Below, in pieces: positions 18,839 through 28,056 of a stretch of 64,000 nucleotides of DNA (positions are counted from its first letter, which is position 1; the number at the start of each line of letters is the position of its first letter). The translations under genes were made by a program, and so were the position numbers. Source of the stretch: Mucilaginibacter aquatilis (GTDB lineage Bacteria > Bacteroidota > Bacteroidia > Sphingobacteriales > Sphingobacteriaceae); assembly GCF_009755275.1 (NCBI RefSeq), contig NZ_WQLA01000004.1:186001-250000 (forward strand), written 5' to 3'. Below the pieces are notes generated by a model that worked only from the letters and a program-made list of their open reading frames with translations, did not search any database and was not told the origin of the DNA.

Positions 18839-18868
18839 ATTATGCTACCAGTTGAACGGTAGCATAAT
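18839..18868 (-). other. Intra-operon stem-loop between SGNH hydrolase and GH5
   Basis: A perfect 11-bp stem ATTATGCTACC (18839-18849) / GGTAGCATAAT (18858-18868) with an 8-nt loop. No U-run follows on the minus strand, so it is more likely an mRNA processing or stability element than a terminator. Confidence 0.55.
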
Positions 18869-18886
18869 ACAGGTTTGTAAAGCAGA

Positions 18887-19576
18887 TTATTTTTTAAGAT
18901 ATGGTTTCAGCACACTGGCCCATATGTCATATCCCTGCTGGTTCATATGAACGCCGTCTTCCACATATATTTGTTTAAGGGGCTGGCCTCCACTATCCAT
19001 AGTTGCCGTGTAAACATCAACATAGGCTGCATTTTTTTCCTTAGCTAAAAATGCTTTGATAAGGGCATTAGTTTCTTGCACTGTAGGTATTGAGCGTGCA
19101 CGGCCCGGGCAACCTTTTATAGATAGGTATGCTATCGGCAATTTAGGCTGATCTTTTCTTATCAAATTGTAAACCTGTTTAAAACGGTCAAATACTTCTT
19201 CGGGTTTAGCTCCTGCGGCAATGTCATTGTCGCCGGCGTAAAGCACAATTTGTTTGAGTTTTTTGGGGTAAACAGTTTGTTCAAAATACTGCTTTACGTC
19301 GGGCAGCTGCGAACCGCCAAAGCCACGGTTTACAATGGTATAATCAGGAAACATTTGCTGCACGTTATGCCAGTTTGTGAACGATGAACTACCTACAAAT
19401 AGTATAGCGTTTTGCGGCAACGCCTGCAAACTGTCTTGCTTACGGAAGTTGCGTATGGTATTCCAGTAATAAGATTTTTGATCCTGAGCCTGCGTGTTGC
19501 TGGCAAAGCCACCTATTATTAGAACTAAAAGTGCAACGAATAGCGCAGGTGTATTTGATTTGTTGATTTTAAACAT
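18887..19576 (-). CDS. Secreted GDSL/SGNH-family hydrolase
   Basis: 229 residues with a signal peptide (to about 30, SNTQAQ). It shows the SGNH blocks: block I as FVGSSSFTNW with the nucleophile Ser, block II Gly in NRGFGGS, block III as YAGDNDIAAG with the Asn, and block V as DGVHMNQQGY with the Asp and His. Block I has GSSS instead of GDSL, which is common in Bacteroidota members. These enzymes deacylate carbohydrates, here most likely O-acetyl groups. It follows the second binding protein and precedes the lipoprotein GH5 in the operon, with hairpins in both flanking gaps. Together with the sialate-O-acetylesterase-like protein it argues for an acetylated substrate. Confidence 0.87.
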   Translation of the reverse strand: MFKINKSNTPALFVALLVLIIGGFASNTQAQDQKSYYWNTIRNFRKQDSLQALPQNAILFVGSSSFTNWHNVQQMFPDYTIVNRGFGGSQLPDVKQYFEQTVYPKKLKQIVLYAGDNDIAAGAKPEEVFDRFKQVYNLIRKDQPKLPIAYLSIKGCPGRARSIPTVQETNALIKAFLAKEKNAAYVDVYTATMDSGGQPLKQIYVEDGVHMNQQGYDIWASVLKPYLKK

Positions 19577-19589
19577 TGTAGAAAGTAAA

Positions 19590-19613
19590 ACAGGGACATT
19601 AAAATGCCCCTGT
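19590..19613 (-). other. Intra-operon stem-loop after the second binding protein
   Basis: ACAGGGACATT pairs with AATGCCCCTGT with one A-C mismatch and a 2-nt centre. On the minus strand it is followed by TTTTAC, so partial termination or 3'-end protection is possible. Confidence 0.45.
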
Positions 19614-19622
19614 GTGAAAAAA

Positions 19623-20420
19623 TTAATCTTCTTTAGGTACTATGCGAAAATTATCGAAAGACATATCGGCATCCAGAATGCCATTGCCGTGATAAGAAAA
19701 CTTAACCTTGTGCTTAGCCGATGATTCCTTAAGCGGCGTATTGATCATTTTGCCTAAATCAATAGAAAAGGTTTGCCATTGCCCACGTGTGTCAAACGTT
19801 TGCCTGCTTTTCCACAAATAGGTATTCACCTCATGATAATCGCCATCAATCATAAATTTGATCATGTTGGCATCGAATGGTTTAAGTGTGTTTACTTCAA
19901 ATTTGAATACATAGTTTTCCGGGTTTTTAACTACATCAGCCGGTAAGGGCACATTGCCCTGTACAAAATCAATTACCGACCATGATGGTATCTCTTTTTC
20001 AACCCTGATGTATTTACCATCAATAGCCCCTGGTTTGGAACTCTTCGTAGTGAACTCGCTTACCGAACCCGACTCAAAATCAAATAACATGTTACGCTTA
20101 TCCTTATACTGAGAAGGAACAGTTTTTTCAGCACCGCCTGCTACTACTTTGATGGTGTTGCCTGGCTGTGCATTTTCAGGTACCTTAATGTATAAACTAT
20201 CATCAGTCACCCGTACAATGGTTGCTTCGGTGCTACCAAAAAGCACCTTTGCTTTACCGGGTACAATATTGCTTTTTAACTGCGAACCTATAATTACCAT
20301 GTTGCTACCCACAGGAGCATACTCGTTAAGCATTTTGACAAGCGTAAACGAATTGCTTTGCGCAAAGCCCATGGCAAGGCCACCCAGCATCATGCCGGTT
20401 AAACTTAAAGCTTTTTTCAT
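19623..20420 (-). CDS. Periplasmic glycan-binding-like protein, IPT/TIG domain
   Basis: 265 residues. The signal peptide (1-20, MGFAQ) has no lipobox Cys, so the protein is predicted soluble, unlike its neighbour. One IPT/TIG Ig-like domain (about 25-110) is followed by a C-terminal domain starting MLFDFESG. That domain aligns by eye with the neighbour protein through GAIDGKYIR, PADVVKNPENYVFKFEVNT and TFDTRGQW, and resembles the SGBP_B binding domain of xyloglucan loci. It looks like a shortened duplicate of the 20439-21572 gene. The role is probably binding of oligosaccharides; whether it works in the periplasm or is secreted cannot be told. The gap to the next gene holds a stem-loop. Confidence 0.75.
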   Translation of the reverse strand: MKKALSLTGMMLGGLAMGFAQSNSFTLVKMLNEYAPVGSNMVIIGSQLKSNIVPGKAKVLFGSTEATIVRVTDDSLYIKVPENAQPGNTIKVVAGGAEKTVPSQYKDKRNMLFDFESGSVSEFTTKSSKPGAIDGKYIRVEKEIPSWSVIDFVQGNVPLPADVVKNPENYVFKFEVNTLKPFDANMIKFMIDGDYHEVNTYLWKSRQTFDTRGQWQTFSIDLGKMINTPLKESSAKHKVKFSYHGNGILDADMSFDNFRIVPKED

Positions 20421-20438
20421 GTTTAAATTAACTAGGGG

Positions 20439-21572
20439 TTATTTGTGCACTATGCGTATGTTATCCATTGATAAATCAATAGGAAAAGGCGTTGGACCAT
20501 AAACAATTGACCTGAAAGTGTAATCATTATTGGTGCGTGCCACTATAGTTGGTTTTTTCACAATATCAAGTAATGGTATTGAATAGGTTATCCATTTACC
20601 GCGGGTATCAAACGGTGACACGGTAGGATTCCATAAGTAATAAGTACCACTATCGCCGTAATCAGCCCACATGCGTATACCCTGCTGGTTAAACGGCACC
20701 TGGGTATTAATTTCAAATTTGTACAGATACTGATCAGGATGATCGACTACGTCTTGCGGTAGTTTGGCCGTTCCTCTAACAATTTCATCCGCAGCCCATG
20801 TGCCGGTGGTTTTGGCAATGCGCATATACTTTCCGCTTATAGCACCAGGTGTTGCACTGTTGGTAATAAAGCCGGCAGCAGTACCGGTTTTAGTATCAAA
20901 ATCAAACATCATGTTGGTATTATCCATATATGGATAGGCGTAAGTAGCATTGCTGCCATTATCAGCCACAACCTTTATCGGCGAGTTTTGCACAACGCCT
21001 GCAGGTACGGTAACCTGCAATGTATCTGCAGTTGCTTTGGTAATAGTAGCCTCTGTATTACCAAAGAATACCTTACCCTTACCACCGGTAAACCCGTAAA
21101 TGCCGAAGCTTGGTCCAAACAGCGTCATGGTTGAACCTGCCGGCGCATATTCATTATCCACGCCGGTTATACTTATGGCCGGTATGTTAACAGCAAAAGT
21201 TGTTGTAGCGTTACCCGATGGCGTAGTTACGGTTAACTTATTGGTTATCTGATCAGGGTTAGGCACGCTTGTAGGGATGCGAACTGTTACCTCGTCAGCA
21301 GTGGCATAAAAATCAGCTGAGGTTACTTTAATGTTGTTGAACATTACTTCCTGAACACCGCATAAATTGCTACCCTGAATAGTAACAAACTCACGTAAAT
21401 TACCTGATGTAACGGTTATTGTTCTATCGGTTGGTTTTACAACCTTAGTAATAGTTGGTGTACCGTCACAATTACCGGTATTATCCTTATCTTTTTTACA
21501 GCCAGCTAAGTGCAGGCTCACAAAAGCCATGCTCAAGGCCACAATATGGTTGGTAAATCTTAGTTTTTTCAT
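20439..21572 (-). CDS. Surface glycan-binding lipoprotein (SusE/SGBP-like, IPT/TIG)
   Basis: 377 residues with a lipobox (HLAGC, Cys25) followed by a charged KKDKDN stretch, indicating a surface lipoprotein. Two IPT/TIG Ig-like domains (about 38-130 and 130-215) precede a C-terminal binding domain that starts near MMFDFDTKTG and includes KYMRIAKT, DQYLYKFEINT and PFDTRGKW. The layout matches surface glycan-binding proteins encoded just after SusD, such as SGBP-B of xyloglucan loci. Aromatic residues in the C-terminal domain (DSGTYYLWNP) are likely to stack on the glycan. It lies 46 bp after SusD. The paralogous gene downstream suggests tandem duplication. Confidence 0.8.
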   Translation of the reverse strand: MKKLRFTNHIVALSMAFVSLHLAGCKKDKDNTGNCDGTPTITKVVKPTDRTITVTSGNLREFVTIQGSNLCGVQEVMFNNIKVTSADFYATADEVTVRIPTSVPNPDQITNKLTVTTPSGNATTTFAVNIPAISITGVDNEYAPAGSTMTLFGPSFGIYGFTGGKGKVFFGNTEATITKATADTLQVTVPAGVVQNSPIKVVADNGSNATYAYPYMDNTNMMFDFDTKTGTAAGFITNSATPGAISGKYMRIAKTTGTWAADEIVRGTAKLPQDVVDHPDQYLYKFEINTQVPFNQQGIRMWADYGDSGTYYLWNPTVSPFDTRGKWITYSIPLLDIVKKPTIVARTNNDYTFRSIVYGPTPFPIDLSMDNIRIVHK

Positions 21573-21618
21573 AATAACGTGTACTATTAAAAGTCACAGT
21601 AGTTAATTGCTGAGTTGC

Positions 21619-23295
21619 TTACCAACCCGGGTTATTGCCATCAATGTTTTTATTACCGTTAATTTCATCAATTGGTAACGGGAACAACAGGTGTCGTTGC
21701 TGGCGGCTTTTTACAATACCGTTTGCATCAACAGCGCCAATTGCATTCATCACCTGCAGGTATATACCCCAACGGCGTAAATCCCAGGCGCGGCTTCCTT
21801 CTGCTGCCAGTTCGCGGCGGCGCTCTTCCAATATATATGAACGAAGGCTTTGCTGATTAAAATCGGCTACGCTTGCCGGAGTGGCATTGCTGCGGGTACG
21901 TAACTGGTTTACGGCATTAAGCGCATCAGTTGTTGGGCCGTTAACTTCGTTATCTGCTTCAGCAAATATTAAAAGTGTTTCGGCAAACCTCAACCAAGGG
22001 TAAGCTGCATCGGTACGGAACACCGTGCGGTCGGCTACATCATAAAACTTGGTAACCAAGGCAATATGGCTATCATCATCAGAGTACATATAGGTTGGAT
22101 CATATCCAACTGCCGGGTCGGTACTGCCAACTTCTTTGGCCGGATACCATTGTTTTTCACCGCGATAGTTAAGCCATTTATGAGTTACACCTTGTCTTAT
22201 ACGTGCGTCTTTAGTTTCAAATAAATTGTACCAGTGATCAGACAAGCCATAAAAACCTCCCCCACTTTGTACACGTGCTCCGTTAGCACCTTCAATACCT
22301 GAGTAATGGTAAGTTAAAAAGTTACCAAAGTCTTCGCTATTACTTTTGCCATACATCATCCAAAGATGCTCTTTACCTCCGCGGTTACCTTTTTGCCAAA
22401 CCTGCTCCCAGGTAGAGAAAAGACCTAAATTTCCGTCGGCCGCATCTATTACCTCCTTAGCTTTATTACGGGCAAGCGTAAAGTACTCACGAGCATTGAT
22501 ACCCTCATGACCGGCTACAACAGATTTTGTATAAGTTGTAGCAACCGGATTACGCCTTGCACCACGACCACCTTGCGGGCCACCGTAAACGGTTACCTGC
22601 GCACCGGCCAGGGCACCCGAGGCCATGTTTAAGTACACTTTGGCTAATAGCGTTTTCGCAGCTTCCTGGCTAAGGGTACCCGCTTTGTAAGCAGCATTTT
22701 TACGGCTAAACAATTGCGTTTCTGACTGCTTAAGGCACTCGACAATAAACGCGTAAACACTAGCTACCGGTGCACGTGGCTGATCAGGATCCTCGCCATC
22801 AGTTACTGAAAACTTGTATAGCGGTACCGGACCAAAGCCTCTTACTAAAGTAAAGTATGCCCACGCACGGTAAAAGTTTAATTCGCCCAAGGCATTATCC
22901 TTCGATGCCTGATCAATAGCAGTCATGGCGGTAATGCGGCTTATGGCATTGTTTGACCTTGATATTAAGTTGTAAAGGTCAAACCAGTAAGCCCTGATGT
23001 CGGTATTCTCCTGAAAGTTGCCTGCACCTGTGGCAGCAAAGGCCCAGTTTGGTCCTGATGAATCATCGCTATCAACATCATAAACGCGGTTAAATATGGC
23101 GTAGGCGAAAAAACCTCCGGTGGTAAACGAGCTTTTTACACCGTTAACCCATAATTGTGCAGCTTCTTTTGAATCGCCAAGTTGCTCAGGCGCAATAAAT
23201 GAATATGGAGTTTCTTCCAGGGCTTTTCGGCATGAGCCGCACATCATTACGGCGCAGAAAGCAACGAAAGCAATTTTAATATTTCTTCTTTTCAT
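21619..23295 (-). CDS. SusD/RagB-family nutrient-binding outer-membrane lipoprotein
   Basis: 558 residues with a lipobox (MCGSC, Cys22). The N-terminal SusD-like domain contains the usual helical repeats (LGELNFYRAWAYFTLVRGFGPVPL) and the C-terminal RagB/SusD part ends with the family-typical ERRRELAAEGSRAWDLRRWG and HLLFPLPIDEIN. It acts as the lid of the SusC transporter and binds the glycan at the cell surface. A tyrosine/glycine-rich loop around the middle (GARVQSGGGFYGLSDHW) may form part of the binding face. It lies 19 bp after SusC. The partner gene order SusC-SusD-SGBP is standard for a polysaccharide utilisation locus. Confidence 0.95.
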   Translation of the reverse strand: MKRRNIKIAFVAFCAVMMCGSCRKALEETPYSFIAPEQLGDSKEAAQLWVNGVKSSFTTGGFFAYAIFNRVYDVDSDDSSGPNWAFAATGAGNFQENTDIRAYWFDLYNLISRSNNAISRITAMTAIDQASKDNALGELNFYRAWAYFTLVRGFGPVPLYKFSVTDGEDPDQPRAPVASVYAFIVECLKQSETQLFSRKNAAYKAGTLSQEAAKTLLAKVYLNMASGALAGAQVTVYGGPQGGRGARRNPVATTYTKSVVAGHEGINAREYFTLARNKAKEVIDAADGNLGLFSTWEQVWQKGNRGGKEHLWMMYGKSNSEDFGNFLTYHYSGIEGANGARVQSGGGFYGLSDHWYNLFETKDARIRQGVTHKWLNYRGEKQWYPAKEVGSTDPAVGYDPTYMYSDDDSHIALVTKFYDVADRTVFRTDAAYPWLRFAETLLIFAEADNEVNGPTTDALNAVNQLRTRSNATPASVADFNQQSLRSYILEERRRELAAEGSRAWDLRRWGIYLQVMNAIGAVDANGIVKSRQQRHLLFPLPIDEINGNKNIDGNNPGW

Positions 23296-23314
23296 TTTGT
23301 AGGTTCCTTATTGA

Positions 23315-26300
23315 TTAAAATGAAGCTCTTACACCTAAAGTGAATGTGCGGGCGTTAGGATATGAATTCATATCTACCCCACGGCGCGAGGCATCACCTC
23401 CAAATGAGTTCACATCAGGGTCAAACCAGCTATAATTGGTAATGGTAAACACATTGCTTACGTTGCCGTACACATTTATATCACCTAAGAATTTGGCAGG
23501 AGTTTTAAAAGTGTAACCAAGATTGATTGTTTTTAAGCGAATAAAGGTTCCATCCTCAATATATCTGTTTGAAAACAAGTACTCCATAGTTGAAGATGCA
23601 TCAGCACGTGGCCAGGTTGCGGTTGCAGCAGTTGCCGGCGTCCAACGACCATTGAAAGCAGCTACTGTAGAGTTGCCTGTGTTGCTTAACCTAACTTTAA
23701 GTAAGTTGGTATTGATAACATCAGCTCCCATTACACCGTGTATAAAGAAGCTAAAATCAAAACGTTTGTAATTAAAGGTGTTGGTAATACCCCATGTATA
23801 ATCTGGCTGGGTACTACCGATTATCAAACGGTCGGTAGACTGGCTTAACACGGCGCGGTTACCATCGGTATCTTTGTATTTGATGGTACCCAGCTTTTGA
23901 TTAAGTTGAGCATCATCTAAGCCTGCCCAACGTGGATCGGCACGTACCTCAGCTATATTATCATAAAAGCCATCTTCTACTAAGCCATATATGGCACCAA
24001 TAGGCTGTCCGTTGCGTTGTATAAGCACTTGGTCAACACCGTGATATAAACGCTGAGCAAACTGATCGGCCGGTAGGTCCATTATTTTGTTGCGATTAAA
24101 TGCAATGTTTGCATTTACCCCCCATTTAAACTTACTACTTTGTATAATGCCGCCTTGTACGCTTACTTCTAAACCACGGTTTACAACTGTACCAAAGTTG
24201 GTTAGCTTAGTGCGGTAACCTGTACTCGGTGCTACATTGATGCTTTGCAACAGATCTCTGGTTTTTTTGTAGTAAACATCAACCGTTACGTTTAAGCGGT
24301 TGTTGAGGAAACCCATATCAATACCTGCATCGCTTTGTACAGTTGTCTCCCATTTCAAATTAGGATCAACAATACCCCGGCCATCATCCAAACGATAGCC
24401 CGAACCGATAGTTCCATCTTTATCAACGATTGCATTTGCTGATACTACTCTGTTAAGCGTACCATAAGGGCCTATACCTTGGTTACCAGTGCCTCCAATA
24501 CTTGCACGAACTTTCAGATTTGAAAATGTGTTCAAATTGCGTATAAATTCTTCCTCACTTGCTGTCCAGGCGAACGCCAAGCCTCCGAAGTTTGCAAACT
24601 TGTTAAGATCACTAAACTTGCTCGATCCATCTCGCCTGAAATTAGCCGTAAATAAGTATTTGCCTTTATAGCTGTAGTTTATGCGTGCTAATACAGACAT
24701 CAGCGCATTATCTTCACGATAGTTGTAAGGTAACGCCTGGTTTAGTCCGGCTGCAAGGTTCCAATAACCGGTAAGATCGTTAGGGAAACCATTTGCGCGC
24801 TGTTCATTCCAATAAGCCTGACCTTTTTCATAAGTTAAAGCTGCTACAGCATTGATTGTATGTACCTTATTAAAGGTTTTCTTGAAATTCAATAACGACT
24901 CAAGTGTTAACTGGGCGTAGCTGTTATTAGCTTCAGATGCTTGCCCGCCCGGTACGCGACCTTCCGGTATATTACGTTTGTAATAAGTTTGGCGCATATT
25001 GGTGTTGTAGTTATAACCAATACGCTGTCTGAAGTTTAACCACGGCGTAAAGTTCAACTGCGCATAACCGGTTGTATAAACACGCACAGATTTTGTACGG
25101 TCGTCTGAATTATCAATCGACAATATTGGATTACTTAAGCCTGAAGCATTTACATATTGCTGTCTTGCATCGGCATAAGGATCATCTAAAGGCCATGTTG
25201 GCGGGAAAAACAACGCTGAGCTTATTAAGCTTGGCTGCGCACCTGATGTATTGGTTTTACCTAATACATAGTTAGTGTAAGTAACATTACTGTTTGTTCC
25301 AATTTGGAAGAAACGGCTTACGTTGCGGTTTATGTTTAGCTGCAAACCATAACGTTTAAAACCTGTACGCTTAATGATACCTTCCTGATCGAGGTAGTTA
25401 CCTGAAATGAGGTGACTGCCTTTTTCACTACCTCCTGCAACCTGCAAGGTGTAATCTTTCGTCATTGCGGTTCTGAATACCTGATCTTGCCAGTTTTCAC
25501 CTTTGAAGCCTTCAGGATAAACACTACCTGCAGGCAAACCGTTGATATAATCTTCCGGTTTAGGACGATATACGTTGTTTGCCAGCGTTATAGGATCGCG
25601 TCCGAAATTTCCGGGGAAAGGCAGCGACAATGGAGAACCATAGTAAGTGGTTAAGTTTTGAGCCGCCTCGTTTTGTAGCACTGCATACTCGTAAGCTCCA
25701 AGCATGTCAACCTTTTTAGATATTGTTGCCCAGCTTGTATTAGCTATAAGGTTTACCTTATCTTTTCCGGCTTTGCCTTTTTTAGTGGTAATTAATACAA
25801 CCCCGTTAGCACCTCTTGAACCGTAAATAGCTGTGGCCGAAGCATCTTTTAAAATTTCAATGCTTTCCACATCCTGCGGGTTCAAAAAAGAAAGACCGTT
25901 GATGGTTTGAAAGTTGTCTTCGGCGCCACCTGGTGTAGGTGCCGATACTACCGGGATATCATCAATAACATATAATGGCTCACTACCGGTGAAAGAGTTT
26001 GCACCACGCACAGTTATACTGATACCTGCCCCGGGAGCACCATCGTTACGATTTACCTGTACACCAGCTACCATGCCCTGTAAACCCTGGTTTACACTTA
26101 TGGGCACGTTGCGGGTAAGGTCTTCGCCTTTTACGGAGGCAACCGAACCTGTAAGATCGCGGCGGGCAACGCTTCCGTAGCCTATTACAACTACGTCATC
26201 AAGCCTGCTGCTTGATACCGCCAATTGAGCGTTGATGGTTCTGTTTGCACCCACAGGTTTTTCGGCTGTGCCATAACCCATGTAAATAAAAACCAGCACT

Positions 26301-26623
26301 GCCGATTGATTGGGGACTTTGATTGTGTATTGACCTCTTACGTCTGTTTGTGCAGCGGTTTGGCCATTTTTCACCTTTACGCTTACACCAACAAGCGGTT
26401 CTCCTTTTTCATCGGTAACCTTACCTGTGATGCTTATGCCGGCAGCAGCATTTTGTGCACAAGCACTAGTAAATGGATATACAACACTTACTAAAGCTAA
26501 AAATAAAATGAGTACAGATTTGAGCAAATTACGTTCGTAAGATTTTGACCGGAAGTTGCTTTTAGGCGGCGAGATTGGGCCGCACACAGCAATGCCATCA
26601 AATTTGTGACTTAAATAGTTCAT
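23315..26623 (-). CDS. SusC/RagA-family TonB-dependent transporter
   Basis: 1102 residues. The signal peptide is preceded by about 30 extra polar residues (hydrophobic core near residues 35-50, cleavage after ACAQ). A carboxypeptidase-regulatory-like domain follows (ISITGKVTDEKGEPLVGVSV, 63-140), then the plug with VVVIGYGSVARRDLTGSV and the 22-strand barrel ending in TLGVRASF. It imports oligosaccharides with energy from TonB. It is the first gene of the operon running to the rhamnosidase at 13067. The 536-bp upstream region holds two copies of the shared operator, the only unit with two. An internal start nearer the hydrophobic core was considered, but no ATG fits better. Confidence 0.95.
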   Translation of the reverse strand: MNYLSHKFDGIAVCGPISPPKSNFRSKSYERNLLKSVLILFLALVSVVYPFTSACAQNAAAGISITGKVTDEKGEPLVGVSVKVKNGQTAAQTDVRGQYTIKVPNQSAVLVFIYMGYGTAEKPVGANRTINAQLAVSSSRLDDVVVIGYGSVARRDLTGSVASVKGEDLTRNVPISVNQGLQGMVAGVQVNRNDGAPGAGISITVRGANSFTGSEPLYVIDDIPVVSAPTPGGAEDNFQTINGLSFLNPQDVESIEILKDASATAIYGSRGANGVVLITTKKGKAGKDKVNLIANTSWATISKKVDMLGAYEYAVLQNEAAQNLTTYYGSPLSLPFPGNFGRDPITLANNVYRPKPEDYINGLPAGSVYPEGFKGENWQDQVFRTAMTKDYTLQVAGGSEKGSHLISGNYLDQEGIIKRTGFKRYGLQLNINRNVSRFFQIGTNSNVTYTNYVLGKTNTSGAQPSLISSALFFPPTWPLDDPYADARQQYVNASGLSNPILSIDNSDDRTKSVRVYTTGYAQLNFTPWLNFRQRIGYNYNTNMRQTYYKRNIPEGRVPGGQASEANNSYAQLTLESLLNFKKTFNKVHTINAVAALTYEKGQAYWNEQRANGFPNDLTGYWNLAAGLNQALPYNYREDNALMSVLARINYSYKGKYLFTANFRRDGSSKFSDLNKFANFGGLAFAWTASEEEFIRNLNTFSNLKVRASIGGTGNQGIGPYGTLNRVVSANAIVDKDGTIGSGYRLDDGRGIVDPNLKWETTVQSDAGIDMGFLNNRLNVTVDVYYKKTRDLLQSINVAPSTGYRTKLTNFGTVVNRGLEVSVQGGIIQSSKFKWGVNANIAFNRNKIMDLPADQFAQRLYHGVDQVLIQRNGQPIGAIYGLVEDGFYDNIAEVRADPRWAGLDDAQLNQKLGTIKYKDTDGNRAVLSQSTDRLIIGSTQPDYTWGITNTFNYKRFDFSFFIHGVMGADVINTNLLKVRLSNTGNSTVAAFNGRWTPATAATATWPRADASSTMEYLFSNRYIEDGTFIRLKTINLGYTFKTPAKFLGDINVYGNVSNVFTITNYSWFDPDVNSFGGDASRRGVDMNSYPNARTFTLGVRASF

Positions 26624-26879
26624 GTGTTTAATTGGTTAGTCGGTATTAAATAATTACAGTTAACGCTTAGATTGAGCTTTATACTAACCGCAACTTATAC
26701 CGCTATTTTGAGATGGAGTAAAAGTTTGTTTCTTCATAATTTACATTTTAGGGCAACAAGTCTCGAGCTCTTGCTGGTTTATCAAAATCCGCTTCAGCAT
26801 GTATCATCATTGGTTTACTTGATACAAAAAAGCGGTTGGTTTATAATCACTAAAAATGGAAGTTTTTTATACGCATTTC

Positions 26880-26895
26880 TAATACTTTTTTATCT
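26880..26895 (-). promoter_or_regulatory. Shared 16-nt operator, copy 3
   Basis: Reads AGATAAAAAAGTATTA on the minus strand, core intact. It lies 256 nt before the SusC ATG. A -7-like CATTTTTA begins 21 nt downstream, the same spacing as at the GH5 gene (1757-2785). Confidence 0.6.
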
Positions 26896-27041
26896 AAAAT
26901 ACGTAGCGTATTCATTAAGTGCGGTTTAAATTTCTAATAGCTGTTAACAAATAAATTAGCAATAAAAGTGCTGACAACTTATAAGTTTAATATTGAGCGA
27001 TTAATTAAATTTGAGAATCCGGTAATCAAGCCTTCGTATAA

Positions 27042-27057
27042 TGATACTTTTTTAGCC
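27042..27057 (-). promoter_or_regulatory. Shared 16-nt operator, copy 4
   Basis: Reads GGCTAAAAAAGTATCA on the minus strand, one mismatch near the 3' end. It is 146 nt upstream of copy 3 (proximal ends 162 nt apart). No -7-like box is evident at the usual spacing, so it may be an auxiliary or looping site. Confidence 0.55.
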
Positions 27058-27124
27058 AGATTTTTAACGTTTATGAACTGCTTGGTAAGCATCATTTTAA
27101 TATAAGTGCATTTGAATTTTACAA

Positions 27125-27152
27125 GGCGAATGCATAAAGCTATGCATCCGCC
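27125..27152 (-). terminator. Hairpin after the PhyH gene
   Basis: GGCGAATGCATA (27125-27136) pairs with TATGCATCCGCC (27141-27152) with one mismatch and a 4-nt loop. On the minus strand TTGTAAAATT follows, so the U-run is weak. It closes the isomerase/Gfo-Idh/PhyH operon. Confidence 0.6.
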
Positions 27153-27159
27153 TCAAATA

Positions 27160-28053
27160 CTAAGCGGTATATTCTTTTTTAGGAAAATTATACTCCCATT
27201 TCCAGGTTTCGGCCATGTTGGGGTATTGGGTACGGCACTCAAGATACTCTTGCATCATTGTGCGCATTGTAGGGCTTAACGTTTCAAGATATTGGGGAGT
27301 CAGCAGATCTCCGTTTAGTAGATAAAAATGCCAGGTTGGAGGATATGCAGCGCTATGATATCCCATGTGCAAGGTGCGACGCGGTATCGTCATTTTCTCT
27401 GTAAACCCTCTGTGTATTAAATTATTATTGTATAACACTGCCTGTCCTGCTTGTAACTTAACAGGTACGCCTCCAGGCATTTCGGCTCCTACTGGTGCAT
27501 AGTGCTTAGATCCATTAAATGCAGCATTTTCGGCATCTGTGTTAGGGCGGTTATGACTTGCAGGGACAATCCACAAGGAATTCTCATCAACCAGCGGAAG
27601 ATTGATTTGAACGCTGTTGTGAAAACGCTTCGGCGAAAAAAGCCAGTCGGCAATCTCATCTTGAGGTATTTGAATAATATCACGGTGCCAGCCTAACGAG
27701 TATTCTGTACCTTCATTAGCTGCAAGTATTGAAGCGTTATTGACTATGAGGTTAGGGCCAATAATTTCTTCAACCGCTTTTAAAATTACCGGGTGATGAA
27801 AAGCGTGGTGTATTGGTTCGGTACCCGGCTTTGTTAGCAAATGGAAATAATACTGGCGCGCTTCTTTACCAAAATCACTCAGCTCATCGCCTAAGTGCTG
27901 AAAAGAAGAACTCTTCTTTTCGTTGTTGCCGGCTTTTACCTGAGGACTGATAAGGGCATCCATTATCTCCCTGAAGTCGTCTATTTCTTGTTGCGTTAAT
28001 ACGTCTATTATTACGTATCCATCTTGTAAAAACTTCTCTTTAAGGGTTTGCAT
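27160..28053 (-). CDS. PhyH-family Fe(II)/2-oxoglutarate dioxygenase
   Basis: 297 residues, cytoplasmic, no signal peptide. The double-stranded beta-helix fold of the phytanoyl-CoA dioxygenase family is indicated by the iron triad H123-x-D125 (GWHRDII) and the distal H214 (NLIHRGF). Arg225 or Arg226 is placed to bind 2-oxoglutarate. Many PhyH enzymes act on small molecules or sugars, not on phytanoyl-CoA, and the substrate here is unknown. It is the last gene of a three-gene operon, 3 bp after the Gfo/Idh gene. This tight coupling suggests hydroxylation or oxidative opening of a sugar derivative handled by the other two enzymes; this is inference. Confidence 0.82.
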   Translation of the reverse strand: MQTLKEKFLQDGYVIIDVLTQQEIDDFREIMDALISPQVKAGNNEKKSSSFQHLGDELSDFGKEARQYYFHLLTKPGTEPIHHAFHHPVILKAVEEIIGPNLIVNNASILAANEGTEYSLGWHRDIIQIPQDEIADWLFSPKRFHNSVQINLPLVDENSLWIVPASHNRPNTDAENAAFNGSKHYAPVGAEMPGGVPVKLQAGQAVLYNNNLIHRGFTEKMTIPRRTLHMGYHSAAYPPTWHFYLLNGDLLTPQYLETLSPTMRTMMQEYLECRTQYPNMAETWKWEYNFPKKEYTA

Positions 28054-28056
28054 ACG

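Larger units (their letters stand above)
26624..27159. promoter_or_regulatory. Long regulatory region upstream of the SusC operon
   Basis: 536 bp, AT-rich, without a supported gene. It contains operator copies at 26880 and 27042, a palindrome AATACG-TAG-CGTATT (26898-26912) next to the first, and the hairpin at the end of the PhyH gene (27125-27152). The remaining bases between 26624 and 26870 show nothing I can name; they are likely a long 5' leader. Confidence 0.55.
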
